Assembly: GCA_019359115.1 (NCBI GenBank)
Contig: JAHHHW010000072.1
Coordinates: 1 to 64,000 of the forward strand
DNA: 64,000 nt
Direction of reading: 5' to 3'
Source: Pelatocladus maniniholoensis HA4357-MV3
Lineage (GTDB): Bacteria > Cyanobacteriota > Cyanobacteriia > Cyanobacteriales > Nostocaceae
The notes under the pieces were generated by a model. That model made no database searches. It saw nothing but the letters and a program-made list of their open reading frames with translations, and had not been told where the DNA came from. Below are positions 19,410 to 28,296 of this stretch, in pieces. Made by a program: the position numbers and the translations under genes. The stretch's first letter is position 1, and each line of letters begins with the position of its first letter.

Positions 19410-20918
19410 ATGAATACCCATATAGAAATTCCCGTTATTGGCAAAATAAAGCATCCCCAACGTTGGCTAATTGGGCTAGTTACAGCTGGTATTTTGGTTG
19501 TTGGTGGCACCACAACTTATACTCTGGTGAATCGGGGAGCAAGTAAAGAAGATATTGCAGCACTTACTATTCCTGTAGAAGCAAAAGATGTGACTTTGCG
19601 GATTACTGCCAGTGGTAAGGTAGTGCCAGATCAAAGTGTGAATATTAGCCCGAAACAACCAGGAATTGTTGCAGAGTTAAAGGTTGAACAAGGCGATCGC
19701 GTCCAGAAAGGACAAATTCTTGCTGTCATGGATAGTGCAAATGTCAAAACCCAAATTCTGCAATACCAAGCCAGCTTACAACAAGCCAAAGCACAACTTG
19801 ACGAAGCTATAGCTGGGAGTCGCCCCCAAGAAATTGTCCAAGCTAAAGCGCGTTTAGCACAAGCCGAAGCCCAACTTGACGAAGCTATAGCTGGAACTCG
19901 TGTAGAAGAAATTGCTCAAGCAGAAGCGGACGTTAATAAATTTGAAGCACAGTTGCAGCAAGCTCGTTCTCGTTTGGAATTAGCATCTCTACGAGTCAAG
20001 CGCCGAGAATATCCAGTCTCCCAAGGAGCGATATCTCGTGATTCTTTGGATGAAGCATTGGCTGAAGAACGAAATGCTAAAGATAACCTCGAACAAGTTC
20101 AAGCTAGTCTCCAAGCTGCCAAACAAGAACTCATAAAGCTACGCAATGGCTCTCGTTCTGAAGAAATTGATCGTCAAAAAGCTGCTGTTGCGGAAGCCAA
20201 AGCCGCGTTAAAGTTGCTAGAAAACGGTACACGCCCAGAGGTGATTGCTCAACGTCAAGCAGCAGTAGCTGTTGCTGAAGCACAATTAAAGTCGGCTCAG
20301 GTGAATTTACAAGATACCGTCATCCGCGCTCCCTTTGCAGGAATTGTCACCCAAAAATATGCTAACGACGGTGCTTATGTAGCACCGACTACTTCTGCTT
20401 CTTCGAGCGCTTCGGCTACTTCCAGCTCCATCGTGGCTCTAGCTAAGGGTTTAGAGGTATTAGCACAAGTTCCGGAAGCCGATATTGGCAGAATTAAACA
20501 AGGACAACAGGTAGAAATTGTTACCGATGCTTACCCCGATCAAGTCTTTAAAGGTCGTGTACGCCTGATTGCTCCCGAAGCCGTCAAGGAAGAAGGTGTG
20601 ACGTTATTCCAAGTACGAGTAGCGATTAATACGGGTCAAGAAAAATTACGTTCCGGCTTAAATGTTGATTTGACGTTTTTAGGGGATCAAGTAGACGATG
20701 CCTTAGTAGTACCAACTGTAGCCATTGTGACTGAGAAAGGTGAAACTGGAGTACTTGTCCCAGATGCTCAAAATAAACCCCTGTTCCGTTCAGTGACAGT
20801 AGGAGCGCAGGTCAAAGATCAGACTCAGATTATGTCTGGTGTTAAAGAAGGCGATCGCGTATTTCTCAACCCACCCAAAGACTATAAACGCGAACAGCAA
20901 GCAAAAGAACAAAAATGA
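19410..20918 (+). CDS. HlyD/MacA-like periplasmic adaptor of an ABC exporter
   Basis: The 502-residue protein has one N-terminal membrane anchor (about 19-38, LIGLVTAGILVVGGTTTYTLV), a lipoyl/barrel-sandwich half (about 55-105, GKVVPDQSVNISPKQPGIV), and a very long alpha-helical hairpin (about 110-300) containing near-duplicate AQLDEAIAG blocks. It returns through VNLQDTVIRAPFAGIVTQ to the second lipoyl half, then a beta-barrel domain. This is the membrane-fusion component joining an inner-membrane exporter to an outer-membrane channel. It is translationally coupled to the permease through an overlapping ATGA. The operon has no ATPase gene. Confidence 0.9.
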   Translation: MNTHIEIPVIGKIKHPQRWLIGLVTAGILVVGGTTTYTLVNRGASKEDIAALTIPVEAKDVTLRITASGKVVPDQSVNISPKQPGIVAELKVEQGDRVQKGQILAVMDSANVKTQILQYQASLQQAKAQLDEAIAGSRPQEIVQAKARLAQAEAQLDEAIAGTRVEEIAQAEADVNKFEAQLQQARSRLELASLRVKRREYPVSQGAISRDSLDEALAEERNAKDNLEQVQASLQAAKQELIKLRNGSRSEEIDRQKAAVAEAKAALKLLENGTRPEVIAQRQAAVAVAEAQLKSAQVNLQDTVIRAPFAGIVTQKYANDGAYVAPTTSASSSASATSSSIVALAKGLEVLAQVPEADIGRIKQGQQVEIVTDAYPDQVFKGRVRLIAPEAVKEEGVTLFQVRVAINTGQEKLRSGLNVDLTFLGDQVDDALVVPTVAIVTEKGETGVLVPDAQNKPLFRSVTVGAQVKDQTQIMSGVKEGDRVFLNPPKDYKREQQAKEQK

Positions 20919-22132
20919 ACCTAGCAGAAAGCATCAAAATGGCAGGAAAAACCCTGCTGTCTAATAAATTACGTAGCACTCTCACCATGTTGGGTATCGT
21001 CATTGGTAATGCTTCGGTAATTGCCATGATTGGTATTGGTGAAGCTGGACAAAAGTACGTTAATAAGCAGTTAGAATCTTTGGGGCCAAATGTGCTGTTT
21101 GTGCTTCCTGGAAATCAGGAAACTCAGCGTATTTCTTTTGAAGTACCGAAAACTCTCGTTTTGGCTGATGCAGATGCGATCGCAACTCAAGTGCCAACTA
21201 TAGCAGGAGTTGCACCAGAATTGAACAGAAGACAAGTGGTGATTTACCGTAACCGCAACACCAACGTCAATATTATTGGTACAACTCCTGGATTTCCTGA
21301 AGTACGAGATTTTGAAACTGCTAAAGGACGCTTTTTTACTGAAGTAGACATGAAGCGCAACAACCTAGTTACTGTGTTGGGTGCTGATTTAGCAGAAAAA
21401 CTATTTGGTAGTAGTAACCCCGTTGGCGCTCAACTGCGAATAAAAAATACTAGTTTTCAAGTCATTGGTGTTTTAGAAGCAAAAGGTTCCAGCGTCGGTG
21501 CTGATTATGATGAAGCAGCCTTGATACCCTTGACAACAGCTGCAAACCGACTGATAGGACGAAATTCTCCCTATGGTATTGGCTTAGATTATATTGTTGC
21601 TTCGGCTACTGATGGTCAGAGTGTAGACGCAGCAGAATTTCAAATGACAAATTTGCTTCGCCTACGACACAAAATTACCAGCGAAGACGATTTTACAATC
21701 CGCACTCAAAAAGATGCTTTGCAGACTGTTGGACAGATCACAGGTGCATTGACAATCATGCTCGCCGCGATCGCAGCTATTTCCCTGATTGTCGGCGGTA
21801 TCGGTATCATGAATATTATGCTTGTCTCCGTCACCGAACGCACTCAAGAAATCGGACTGCGAAAAGCAATTGGTGCAACCCAGCAAGATATCTTATTACA
21901 ATTCATCATTGAAGCCGTGATTCTCTCAGCAGCAGGTGGTTTAATTGGGACTGCGATCGGTATCGGTGGTATTTTGTTAGTAGCAGCTTTAACACCATTA
22001 GATGCAGGCATTTCCGTTGTTGCAATTAGTCTTACAGTCGGCGTTTCTGGTGGTATAGGTTTATTCTTTGGCGTTGTTCCTGCTCGTCGTGCTGCTAAAC
22101 TCGACCCCATTGTAGCGTTAAGAAGCGCTTAA
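20915..22132 (+). CDS. MacB/FtsX-type ABC exporter permease
   Basis: A 405-residue permease: one membrane helix at about 22-42 (LTMLGIVIGNASVIAMIGIG), a large periplasmic MacB_PCD domain (about 45-265), then three helices in the C-terminal FtsX domain with GGIGIMNIMLVSVTERTQEIGLRKAIGA. True MacB carries an N-terminal ABC ATPase; here it is absent, as in DevC/LolC-like systems, so a separate ATPase must be recruited. It starts inside the stop codon of the adaptor gene (ATGA overlap). Substrate unknown; lipids, glycolipids, peptides or drugs are possible for the family. Confidence 0.9.
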   Translation: MNLAESIKMAGKTLLSNKLRSTLTMLGIVIGNASVIAMIGIGEAGQKYVNKQLESLGPNVLFVLPGNQETQRISFEVPKTLVLADADAIATQVPTIAGVAPELNRRQVVIYRNRNTNVNIIGTTPGFPEVRDFETAKGRFFTEVDMKRNNLVTVLGADLAEKLFGSSNPVGAQLRIKNTSFQVIGVLEAKGSSVGADYDEAALIPLTTAANRLIGRNSPYGIGLDYIVASATDGQSVDAAEFQMTNLLRLRHKITSEDDFTIRTQKDALQTVGQITGALTIMLAAIAAISLIVGGIGIMNIMLVSVTERTQEIGLRKAIGATQQDILLQFIIEAVILSAAGGLIGTAIGIGGILLVAALTPLDAGISVVAISLTVGVSGGIGLFFGVVPARRAAKLDPIVALRSA

Positions 22133-22380
22133 TTTTGCGAAAAATTTCTTATAAGTGCTGTCTTCGCTGAAGCCTTATTCAAGCGATGCTCCGTTCGCGC
22201 AAGCGTTCCGGAGGCTTTCATGGGTAGGGTTTTTAGCAGAGCGAAAATAGTTGAGAAAATTCTCAAATTCAACGTGGTTTGGTCGTTTCCGGATTCTTAA
22301 ATCGGCTGAAATAGTCAAAAAATGACCAAATACAAAATCCCTACCCTTGAAAGGGGATGAAAGGGGGGTGGGAGGTTGAG
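22133..22380. repeat. Composite repeat region downstream of the exporter operon
   Basis: GGGTAGGG at 22222-22229 is the inverse of CCCTACCC at 22339-22346. The enclosed 110 bases contain TTGAGAA/TTCTCAA (22251-22266) and TGGTC.TTT/AAA.GACCA arms, so this block could fold as one structure or be a MITE. The 5' part (22155-22215) has the words TTCGCTGAAG and CGTTCGCGCAAGCGTTCCGGAG-like arms, common in dispersed cyanobacterial repeats. Confidence 0.5.
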
Positions 22381-22587
22381 CTACGGTGTACACACAAGTC
22401 AAAATTTTTCATGTTGAAACTGTATCCCGCCTAGAACTAAAGTTCCAGGCTCATAGCGAAAGTCCACTCAAGTGGACTGGAACAAACTTTTTTTTGAGTC
22501 CTCTGAAGAGGACTTGCGCTATGAGACTCGGAATTTATTCCGAGGCGGTACAGATGCGCTCAACCTAGATTTGTGTGTACACCGTAG
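22381..22587. repeat. Nested multi-hairpin repeat element, variant 2, copy a
   Basis: Perfect 17-bp inverted boxes (22381-22397 CTACGGTGTACACACAA, 22571-22587 its inverse) enclose a nested fold. The outer pair is CCGCC 22427-22431 with GGCGG 22544-22548. A hairpin GAACT/AGTTC lies near 22433-22445. The middle stem is CTCATAGCG with CGCTATGAG (22450-22458, 22517-22525). Inner hairpins are AGTCCACT/AGTGGACT (22461-22478) and AGTCCTCT/AGAGGACT (22497-22514), and the last hairpin is CTCGGAAT/ATTCCGAG (22528-22545). A third copy of the 17-base box lies at 22649-22665. Bases 22381-22550 reappear inverted at 61856-62025. Confidence 0.9.
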
Positions 22588-22670
22588 CCTTGCAAAGGGG
22601 AGGGAACAGTTTCCCCTCTTTGCAAGGGGGGATTAAGGGGGGTAATTCTTGTGTGTACACCGTAGAGATG

Positions 22671-23024
22671 TCAATCTCCTACATCAACCAAGATACTTCC
22701 ATCTTCCACACGTACAGGATAAACTGGTAACTGTTTTTCTTGTGACACCATACCCATGGCCTTATTCACTACAGGTGGCCATGTGATCCATTCTTTGACT
22801 TCACCGTTGGAGAGATTAAAAGCGCTACGATGCCAAGGACAAACGATCGCACCATCTACAATTTTGCCTTTTTTGAGAGATAATTTCAGATGGGGACAAG
22901 CATTATCTACTGCATAAAATTGACCTTCGTGATTAACCAACAAAATTTTCCGGCTACCAACTGTTACCACTTGTCGCGCACCAGGTGAAAGTGCATCAGT
23001 TCCAAGAACTTTCGTCCAACTCAT
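22671..23024 (-). CDS. Rieske 2Fe-2S domain protein
   Basis: From ATG 23024 this is a 117-residue soluble ferredoxin-like protein. The cluster motifs are CPH (C43, H45) and CPWH (C62, H65), the NirD/dioxygenase-ferredoxin type. The longer frame to 23078 is less likely, because a purine-rich ribosome site (AAGAGAGAAG) lies just upstream of 23024. No oxygenase or reductase partner is adjacent, so it probably serves as an electron-transfer subunit for an enzyme encoded elsewhere. It has no Tat or membrane segment, so it is not a cytochrome b6f Rieske protein. Confidence 0.9.
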   Translation of the reverse strand: MSWTKVLGTDALSPGARQVVTVGSRKILLVNHEGQFYAVDNACPHLKLSLKKGKIVDGAIVCPWHRSAFNLSNGEVKEWITWPPVVNKAMGMVSQEKQLPVYPVRVEDGSILVDVGD

Positions 23025-23183
23025 AAATTCTTCTCTCTTAAGTATTCTGCTTCTATAGTTTCCCGCAATTGTGACCAAAATTTATTGGTTGTTGGAATTA
23101 AGCATTCTTCCTTGTCCCCCATCCTCAATCCCTCAAATGAACATAATATAAAATTTGGTTGGTATTAACTCACACCTTAACAA

Positions 23184-24086
23184 ATGGCACAGGGAAAAAT
23201 ATTATTGCAAGCTGATACATTCTGGACAAGGATTAAACAGCAGACTGAACATGCTCTTGCTACCAATGCTATGGTTTCAATACCGACACACTCGGAATTT
23301 GTTGAACAAGATGGTGTTTGCTTTTTGGTGCGGATTGTGTCTAACCTTGCTCGTAAGGATGAAGTCAAGCAGAAACCAAAAACACAAAACGGTTTTGCTG
23401 CAAAAGATTTTAATCCTTTTCTTCCCTACGAGCAGGATTTATTTGTTGTAGATATTTCTGATACCCATGTGTGTATTTTGAACAAATATAACGTTGCAAA
23501 ATATCATCTTCTACTAATTACCCGTGCCTTTGAAGAACAAGAAAGTTTACTGACATTAGCAGATTTTGCCGCGATGTGGGCATGTATGGCTCAATTTGAT
23601 GGGTTGACATTCTACAATTCTAGTAAAATTGCTGGTGCTAGTCAGCGACACAAGCATTTGCAACTTGTGCCATTACCACTGACAACTACTGGGGTACGAA
23701 TACCTATTGAATCTCTCCTCAAGTCAGCTCAATTTCACAATTCCATCGCAATCATCCCAGGATTTGATTTTTTACATGCTTTTGTCCCCCTAGATTTTCT
23801 GTGGAAGCGATCGCCATTTACAGCTGCTGAGGCAACGTTAGAGTGTTATCATTCTCTGCTACAGGCAGTTGGTTTAGAAAATACACAATCTAGAGATTAC
23901 AATCTTTTGGTAACACGAGAATGGATGCTGCTCGTAGCGCGATCGCAAGAATGTTTTGCGTCTATACCAGTCAACTCATTAGGGTTTGCTGGGACTTTGT
24001 TTGTACGAAACGAGCAACAAATGCAGACTCTCAAACAATATGGGCCGATGAGTGTGTTGAAAAATGTTGCTATACCAAGAAATTAG
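23184..24086 (+). CDS. ATP adenylyltransferase (Ap4A phosphorylase) family protein
   Basis: A 300-residue member of the HIT superfamily. The histidine motif RHKHLQLVPLPL (about 153-164, H-x-H-x-Q) is preceded by the substrate loop KYHLLLITRAFEEQ (about 107-120), and the C-terminal LLVTREWMLLVARS is typical of the Ap4A phosphorylase C domain. It should split diadenosine tetraphosphate with phosphate into ATP and ADP, controlling an alarmone made under stress. Complete length for the bacterial family. Monocistronic and divergent from the Rieske gene. Confidence 0.88.
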   Translation: MAQGKILLQADTFWTRIKQQTEHALATNAMVSIPTHSEFVEQDGVCFLVRIVSNLARKDEVKQKPKTQNGFAAKDFNPFLPYEQDLFVVDISDTHVCILNKYNVAKYHLLLITRAFEEQESLLTLADFAAMWACMAQFDGLTFYNSSKIAGASQRHKHLQLVPLPLTTTGVRIPIESLLKSAQFHNSIAIIPGFDFLHAFVPLDFLWKRSPFTAAEATLECYHSLLQAVGLENTQSRDYNLLVTREWMLLVARSQECFASIPVNSLGFAGTLFVRNEQQMQTLKQYGPMSVLKNVAIPRN

Positions 24087-24113
24087 CGATCGCTAATTCT
24101 GGGAAATTTAACT

Positions 24114-24425
24114 TCACTGTTTCAGCTTTCCTCCGGTAATCTGAGTTAGCGGTTCATTAACATCAAATTTCTTGGCGCTGATATTCTCAATTCCAAAAGA
24201 GTTTAAACGCGCTAAATGTTCTGTGAGGAATGTATCTAATGATGATTCATCCTCAAACAAATAAATTCCTCCTGTTTCTCCATAATTTGAATTTTCTATC
24301 CATATTTTCCACAACAAACCTGGAGTTTCGGAAAGTTTGTGCGCCAGTTCTGAATATGCTTGTGCCATCTCATTTTTCCAAGGGCCATGAAAAGGGAAAT
24401 TAATCTGTAAAAGCTTTAAAGCCAT
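24114..24425 (-). CDS. YdhR-family putative monooxygenase
   Basis: A 103-residue single-domain ferredoxin-like-fold protein. MALKLLQINFPFHGPW at the start, GLLWKIWIEN (about 36-45) and GGIYLFEDESSLDTFLTEH (about 51-69) match the YdhR/antibiotic-biosynthesis-monooxygenase-like family. E. coli YdhR is a dimer proposed to act on aromatic substrates, but no reaction is proven. Convergent with the Ap4A phosphorylase gene, with 27 bases between stop codons. Confidence 0.85.
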   Translation of the reverse strand: MALKLLQINFPFHGPWKNEMAQAYSELAHKLSETPGLLWKIWIENSNYGETGGIYLFEDESSLDTFLTEHLARLNSFGIENISAKKFDVNEPLTQITGGKLKQ

Positions 24426-24778
24426 TGTTAATTACCTCTTTCGCTCAATTAAAAATAACTATTAAAAAACATTCAATTGCAGAATACAAGGCAATGATAG
24501 TTTGGACTGTTATTTTCACCTATAACTATAGGATTTACAGCAAGTAGTATTCCAAAACCAATTCCTGCTCCTAATTTTTTAAACATAATTTAACTTAAGA
24601 AAGTATTACTAGTTAAAAAATTTTACCAAACCATGTTCACGCAGAATTTTTAAGTTCAAAAAATTCTCTTCATCTACAATCCGATAGTGATACCAATTCT
24701 CTGTAAAGCTGCACATTATTTTAACCCTTCCCAACCTCCCCTTGGTAAGGGGAGGTGCCGAAGGCGGTGGGGTTCTTT
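24426..24778. other. Gene-poor region with a short C-terminal-like reading frame and an inserted repeat
   Basis: A minus-strand frame 24609-24716 encodes 35 residues (starts MCSFTENWYHY, ends REHGLVKFFN) that look like a protein tail, but I cannot place it. Bases 24721-24778 hold a GC-rich repeat (CCTCCCCTTGGTAAGGGGAGG hairpin followed by GGCGGTGGGG), which separates this frame from the truncated FAD oxidase. The rest (24426-24600) shows nothing. Confidence 0.4.
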
Positions 24779-25600
24779 CTATGCATCTTCATAGTTGAAC
24801 CTTTGATCACTGATGAGTAAACGTTGATCACGAGTAAAAGTAGCCAGATCGTCGTAAAACAAAAGAAACACACGAGTATTAGTAGCTGCGGCGATAAGCT
24901 TAATTGTTGCCTGAACGATGATTCCACATTGACCCAACCCACCCAGTACTGCTTCAAATAAGTCGCGATTTTGAAATTTTGAACAGGTTTCAAGCTTACC
25001 TTCACCAGTTACTACTTGAACTTCCAAGACATTATCAATCTGTACGCCATAACGATGAGTTGCGCCGCCAATACCTCCTACTGATAAAGTACCGCCAATG
25101 GAAAGTTCAATGTAATCAGTCAGAACAGGTGGTGTCAACGAATGCGGCAATGTTTGTTGTAATAGCTTACTCCACACCACCCCAGCATCAACAATAGCTC
25201 GGTCTGCAACAATAGAGTGAATCTTGTTCAGCGTACTTATATTAATGACTACGCCTGCTTCTACTTGTGACTGACCGTAGGTAGAGTGACCTTGACCGCG
25301 TGCAGCAATCTTTATTTTGTAAGTGCGAACAAATTGGATGATGCGAATAATATCAGATATTGAACCTGGTTCTAGTACGGCAATTGGTTGACGATGCACA
25401 ATATGACCAAAGTCATCACTGACAGCAGCAAGTTTTGTATTATCGGTATAAAGTACTCCATCTAGAGGTGGCAAACTTTCAAACCTAGATGTGGCACTGG
25501 CGGATGTCACCCAAATACGATTGCTTACATCAAACCCAATAATAATTGCACTGGCAATCAAACTTTGTAAAACTGCACGACGTGAAGTATTGTTTTTCAT
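24779..25600 (-). pseudogene. FAD-linked oxidoreductase, truncated (cytokinin-dehydrogenase-like)
   Basis: From ATG 25600 it encodes about 273 residues. A twin-arginine-like signal (SRRAVLQSLIASAIIIGF) is followed by a PCMH-type FAD_binding_4 domain with ARGQGHSTYGQSQVEAGVVI, SIGGTLSVGGIGGATHRYG and LGGLGQCGIIVQATIKL. The substrate domain of about 200 residues, expected after LARDQR-L-S-RF-Y, is missing: the frame runs into a G/C-rich dispersed repeat at 24778 and stops. It is therefore probably inactive. The mature product would have been a periplasmic oxidase of the cytokinin dehydrogenase/BBE type. Confidence 0.7.
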
Positions 25601-25874
25601 TGTCCATCCATGCTGTAGCTGGTTGTCATGGGTATAACTTCCCAGGCGTGTCATGGATTCAAATATACAGTTATTAGGGAAACAACTGCGATTAAGTACT
25701 GTTAAAACTATTGGATGTCTGGATTTGCAATATATCATCCTCCCCAATATGCGATCGCAACTTCATCGTTTCCATGTTCGTATCCAGTAACGGTTCTGTG
25801 TCCTTCGATAGGAACATGACAAGAAAAGTGATATAAATCAAAATAATAATAAGCTGCAATCAGGAGGCGCTGCC

Positions 25875-26183
25875 ATGTCTGGTTTAACGCAAATAATTAG
25901 AAACTTCTTTATTCGTCTAGAAGCCCTTTTATATCAGTTTTTCGGTTTGATCAAAAACATCTTTTCCCAGGTATTTAGTTTTTTAGGTAGGATCTTTGGG
26001 TTCTCCAAGTCTGGTTATTTCTTAGAAACCAATGATGCAACCAGCATCAAATCATCTCAAAGCAAGCAAATAACCGAGCTGGAGCCAAAGAATGCTCCAG
26101 AACCTTCCATCACTGCTCGTCGCCGTCCCGATCCCAAAATGGACTATTTCCGCAAGATGGCTGAAGAAGTTAATAAAAACTAG
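25875..26183 (+). CDS. Conserved small cyanobacterial protein of unknown function
   Basis: The 102-residue product follows a near-perfect ribosome site (AGGAGGCGCTGCCATG), so it is translated efficiently. The first 50 residues are amphipathic to hydrophobic and rich in Phe and Ile, with periodic FF, FG and IFG pairs suited to peripheral membrane binding. The second half is polar with ITARRRPDPKMDYFRKMAEEVNK. I recognise the type as recurrent in cyanobacteria (sometimes mislabelled threonine dehydratase) but not its function. Confidence 0.75.
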   Translation: MSGLTQIIRNFFIRLEALLYQFFGLIKNIFSQVFSFLGRIFGFSKSGYFLETNDATSIKSSQSKQITELEPKNAPEPSITARRRPDPKMDYFRKMAEEVNKN

Positions 26184-26213
26184 TAGTTCATCGCATTAAT
26201 TCTGAGAGGTTAT

Positions 26214-26289
26214 AGATCCCCAACTTCGCAAAAGTTGTCGGGGATCTTAACACCCGCAACTCATCAAAATTAATGAAACAGACCACTAA
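26214..26289. repeat. Dispersed repeat with GATCCCC..GGGGATC hairpin, copy 1
   Basis: AGATCCCCAACTT...AAGTTGTCGGGGATCT forms a hairpin just downstream of the small protein gene and can end its transcription. The following CACCCGCAACTCATCAAAATTAATG is shared almost unchanged with 62146-62220. Shorter relatives of the hairpin lie at 38085-38115 and 39588-39625. Confidence 0.65.
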
Positions 26290-26540
26290 CTAGTACACTG
26301 TCAAAACAAGTAAAAAGTAAAAAGTAAAAAGAAAGATTCCCACAGATTTATCAGTGGGCTTGAAAAAAGGACACCTTTTACCTTGCACTACGTGTCTCGG
26401 TAAAATTATGAGTGTTTAAGTGGGCTTGATACCCACAACTGAAGTTTTTTATGAGTGCCTTTTAACTTTTTACTTTTTACTTTTTACTTGGAGCGAAGCG
26501 ACTGTCATCATCCCTCAAATCAAAATTGACACTCTACTAG
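26290..26540. mobile_element. MITE-like element with nested inverted repeats built on a heptanucleotide repeat
   Basis: Outer arms are CTAGTACACTGTCAA (26290-26304) and TTGACACTCTACTAG (26526-26540), with two mismatches. Inner arms are a perfect 25-bp inverted repeat, 26307-26331 with 26466-26490, each made of three GTAAAAA-type heptamers. The 134-base centre contains two copies of GTGGGCTTGA. No coding capacity. Confidence 0.65.
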
Positions 26541-26870
26541 TTTTAACGGTTTATAGTAAGTAGCCCTAACTGAACTTTTACAAATGCTGCGGGATATAGG
26601 TGATTTTATTTTGTAATTGATGTTATTAATATTTTGTTAAAAAAAATGCCGTAGGGGCGTACGGCTGTAAACCCCTACAACGTATCGTGATCCAAAGTGA
26701 TGACATTAATTGCAGCTATTAACTATTTTGCTACTAGTAAACTAGACTCTAATTACTTAACTTCAGTTCGGGTTAAGGACTCAATTTTGATCGCTTGAAC
26801 GAGAAAATAAGGGTTTCAGGCTTTCAAAACCAACGACAGAATCAAGGTTTCAGCTTATCCCGAACTCAGG
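26541..26870. other. Intergenic remainder with a GTAGGGG hairpin repeat
   Basis: CCGTAGGGGCGTACGGCTG...CCCCTACAACG at 26649-26683 is a hairpin repeat of a common cyanobacterial type. Otherwise AT-rich, nothing coding seen. Confidence 0.4.
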
Positions 26871-27905
26871 TTACTTAGCTGCTTTCTCTTGGATTCTTTG
26901 TTTAGCAGCTTTGAATTGGGTAGCTAATTGCTCAGTTTCAGTGCTACTCAAGTTATTACGAATTGCAGCAAACATTGTACTTTCTTCTTGACGTATATGA
27001 TCGCCAACAGCATCCATTAGCTGTCTAATTTTATCTTTAAATTGAGAAGAAGAAGGATCAATAGCCTTGATTTCTTCTAACATCTGCTTCATTTCGGCTT
27101 GCTCATCATACAATTCTTGAGTATCGTTTGCACCGTAGAATGAACGTACTCTTGGGTAGACTACTTCTTCTTCGGCTTCAGCATGAGCGCTCAAATCTTT
27201 GTAAATTTGACCAAAGTATTCTTGAATCTTATAGGAATTGTTGCTTGCCAACAATTCAGTGAATAAAGTATTTACTTTGTTGTGATCCAAGCGAATGACA
27301 TCTTGAATGTTCATATCGCTTTTATCACTACTTTGGGTGACAGCACTACCAACAACACCGCTTAATGCTGCCATAGCATCTTGTACACGTCCCCAAATAC
27401 CTTGATCTGCATCTTGTCCGGTGAGTTCACGAACACCCAAGATTTCTAAAATACCTTTAAGCTGTTCTTGGTGAGCGCGGTTTTCAAAGTTAACAGTGTT
27501 TAAAGGTCCAATAGCCATCATCACATCTGCACCAACTTTTTGTGCTGCTTTGTGAATTGTCAAACCAGACATTACTTGTTGATGCTTTAATAATTCATGC
27601 TGGAATACTTTTTCATACAGGCTTAATTCAGACCCTTGCATCAATTGCCGAACCTTATTAACCATTTCTGTAATAGTTTTTTCTGGTTCGGCTTGAATGC
27701 CATATTGGACATTAACTGTTTCCAAAACACCCTTGTTTTTACGATCATCTTCGAGCATTTTTTGAATGCGATCATGCATTTCGCTATCAACAATTTCTCT
27801 TACAAACTGTTCTTCATTTTGGATGATCAATTCTTGAATTGCTTTCATATCTGCCAATTTCATGGCAATAGCAGAACGCTTAGTGTCATCTAAAGTGACA
27901 ACCAT
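26871..27905 (-). CDS. Hemerythrin-domain protein with an N-terminal ferritin-like helical domain
   Basis: The 344-residue protein has two helical parts. Residues about 10-160 form a ferritin/DUF892-like bundle (KAIQELIIQNEEQFVREIV, HELLKHQQVMSGLTIHKAA). Residues about 198-335 are a hemerythrin HHE domain with DVIRLDHNKV, LSAHAEAEEEVVYPRV, YDEQAEMKQML and VGDHIRQEESTMF. The third helix has Glu or Gln where many HHE proteins have the EHxxL His, so the di-iron site may be altered. Expected role: O2, NO or iron sensing or storage. Stand-alone gene; upstream 27906-27950 has a purine-rich ribosome site. Confidence 0.85.
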   Translation of the reverse strand: MVVTLDDTKRSAIAMKLADMKAIQELIIQNEEQFVREIVDSEMHDRIQKMLEDDRKNKGVLETVNVQYGIQAEPEKTITEMVNKVRQLMQGSELSLYEKVFQHELLKHQQVMSGLTIHKAAQKVGADVMMAIGPLNTVNFENRAHQEQLKGILEILGVRELTGQDADQGIWGRVQDAMAALSGVVGSAVTQSSDKSDMNIQDVIRLDHNKVNTLFTELLASNNSYKIQEYFGQIYKDLSAHAEAEEEVVYPRVRSFYGANDTQELYDEQAEMKQMLEEIKAIDPSSSQFKDKIRQLMDAVGDHIRQEESTMFAAIRNNLSSTETEQLATQFKAAKQRIQEKAAK

Positions 27906-28296
27906 GTTGTATTCTCCTCTAAAAATTTTGTTCTCTTTACTTTTCTCAGGTTACATAACAGATTTAGAGACTACCATCTTTCTTTTGAACGATAACCCCA
28001 AAACTAAGGAAGTAAAAATTTAATTCTTAGGATAATTTTAAAATTTAAGACACATTTATACTTTCAGATAGATTACTACTAAAACTACACTTCCACCGCC
28101 AGATAGATAAATTTTCCTTACCACTTTTCTAGATTAACTCAAGGGTAATGGAAGTGGAGATTGATACATAATGTCTGAAAATCCTGAACTAGGGAGAACA
28201 GGCGATCGATAAAACTGTAGAAATGAGTTTATCTAGCCAGTTAGTTGAACAAATCCCTTCAGTATAAAGTTACTTCAATTCTTAAAAGGTGAAACT
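27906..28296. other. Divergent intergenic region between the hemerythrin and DUF2231 genes
   Basis: AT-rich, presumably containing both promoters. I see no repeat, RNA gene or clear regulator site. Confidence 0.4.

Noticed and set aside
22386-22568. 60-codon frame matching a 61-codon frame at 61835-62020
   Set aside because: The near-identity reflects the duplicated hairpin element; base changes fall in loops and do not respect codons.
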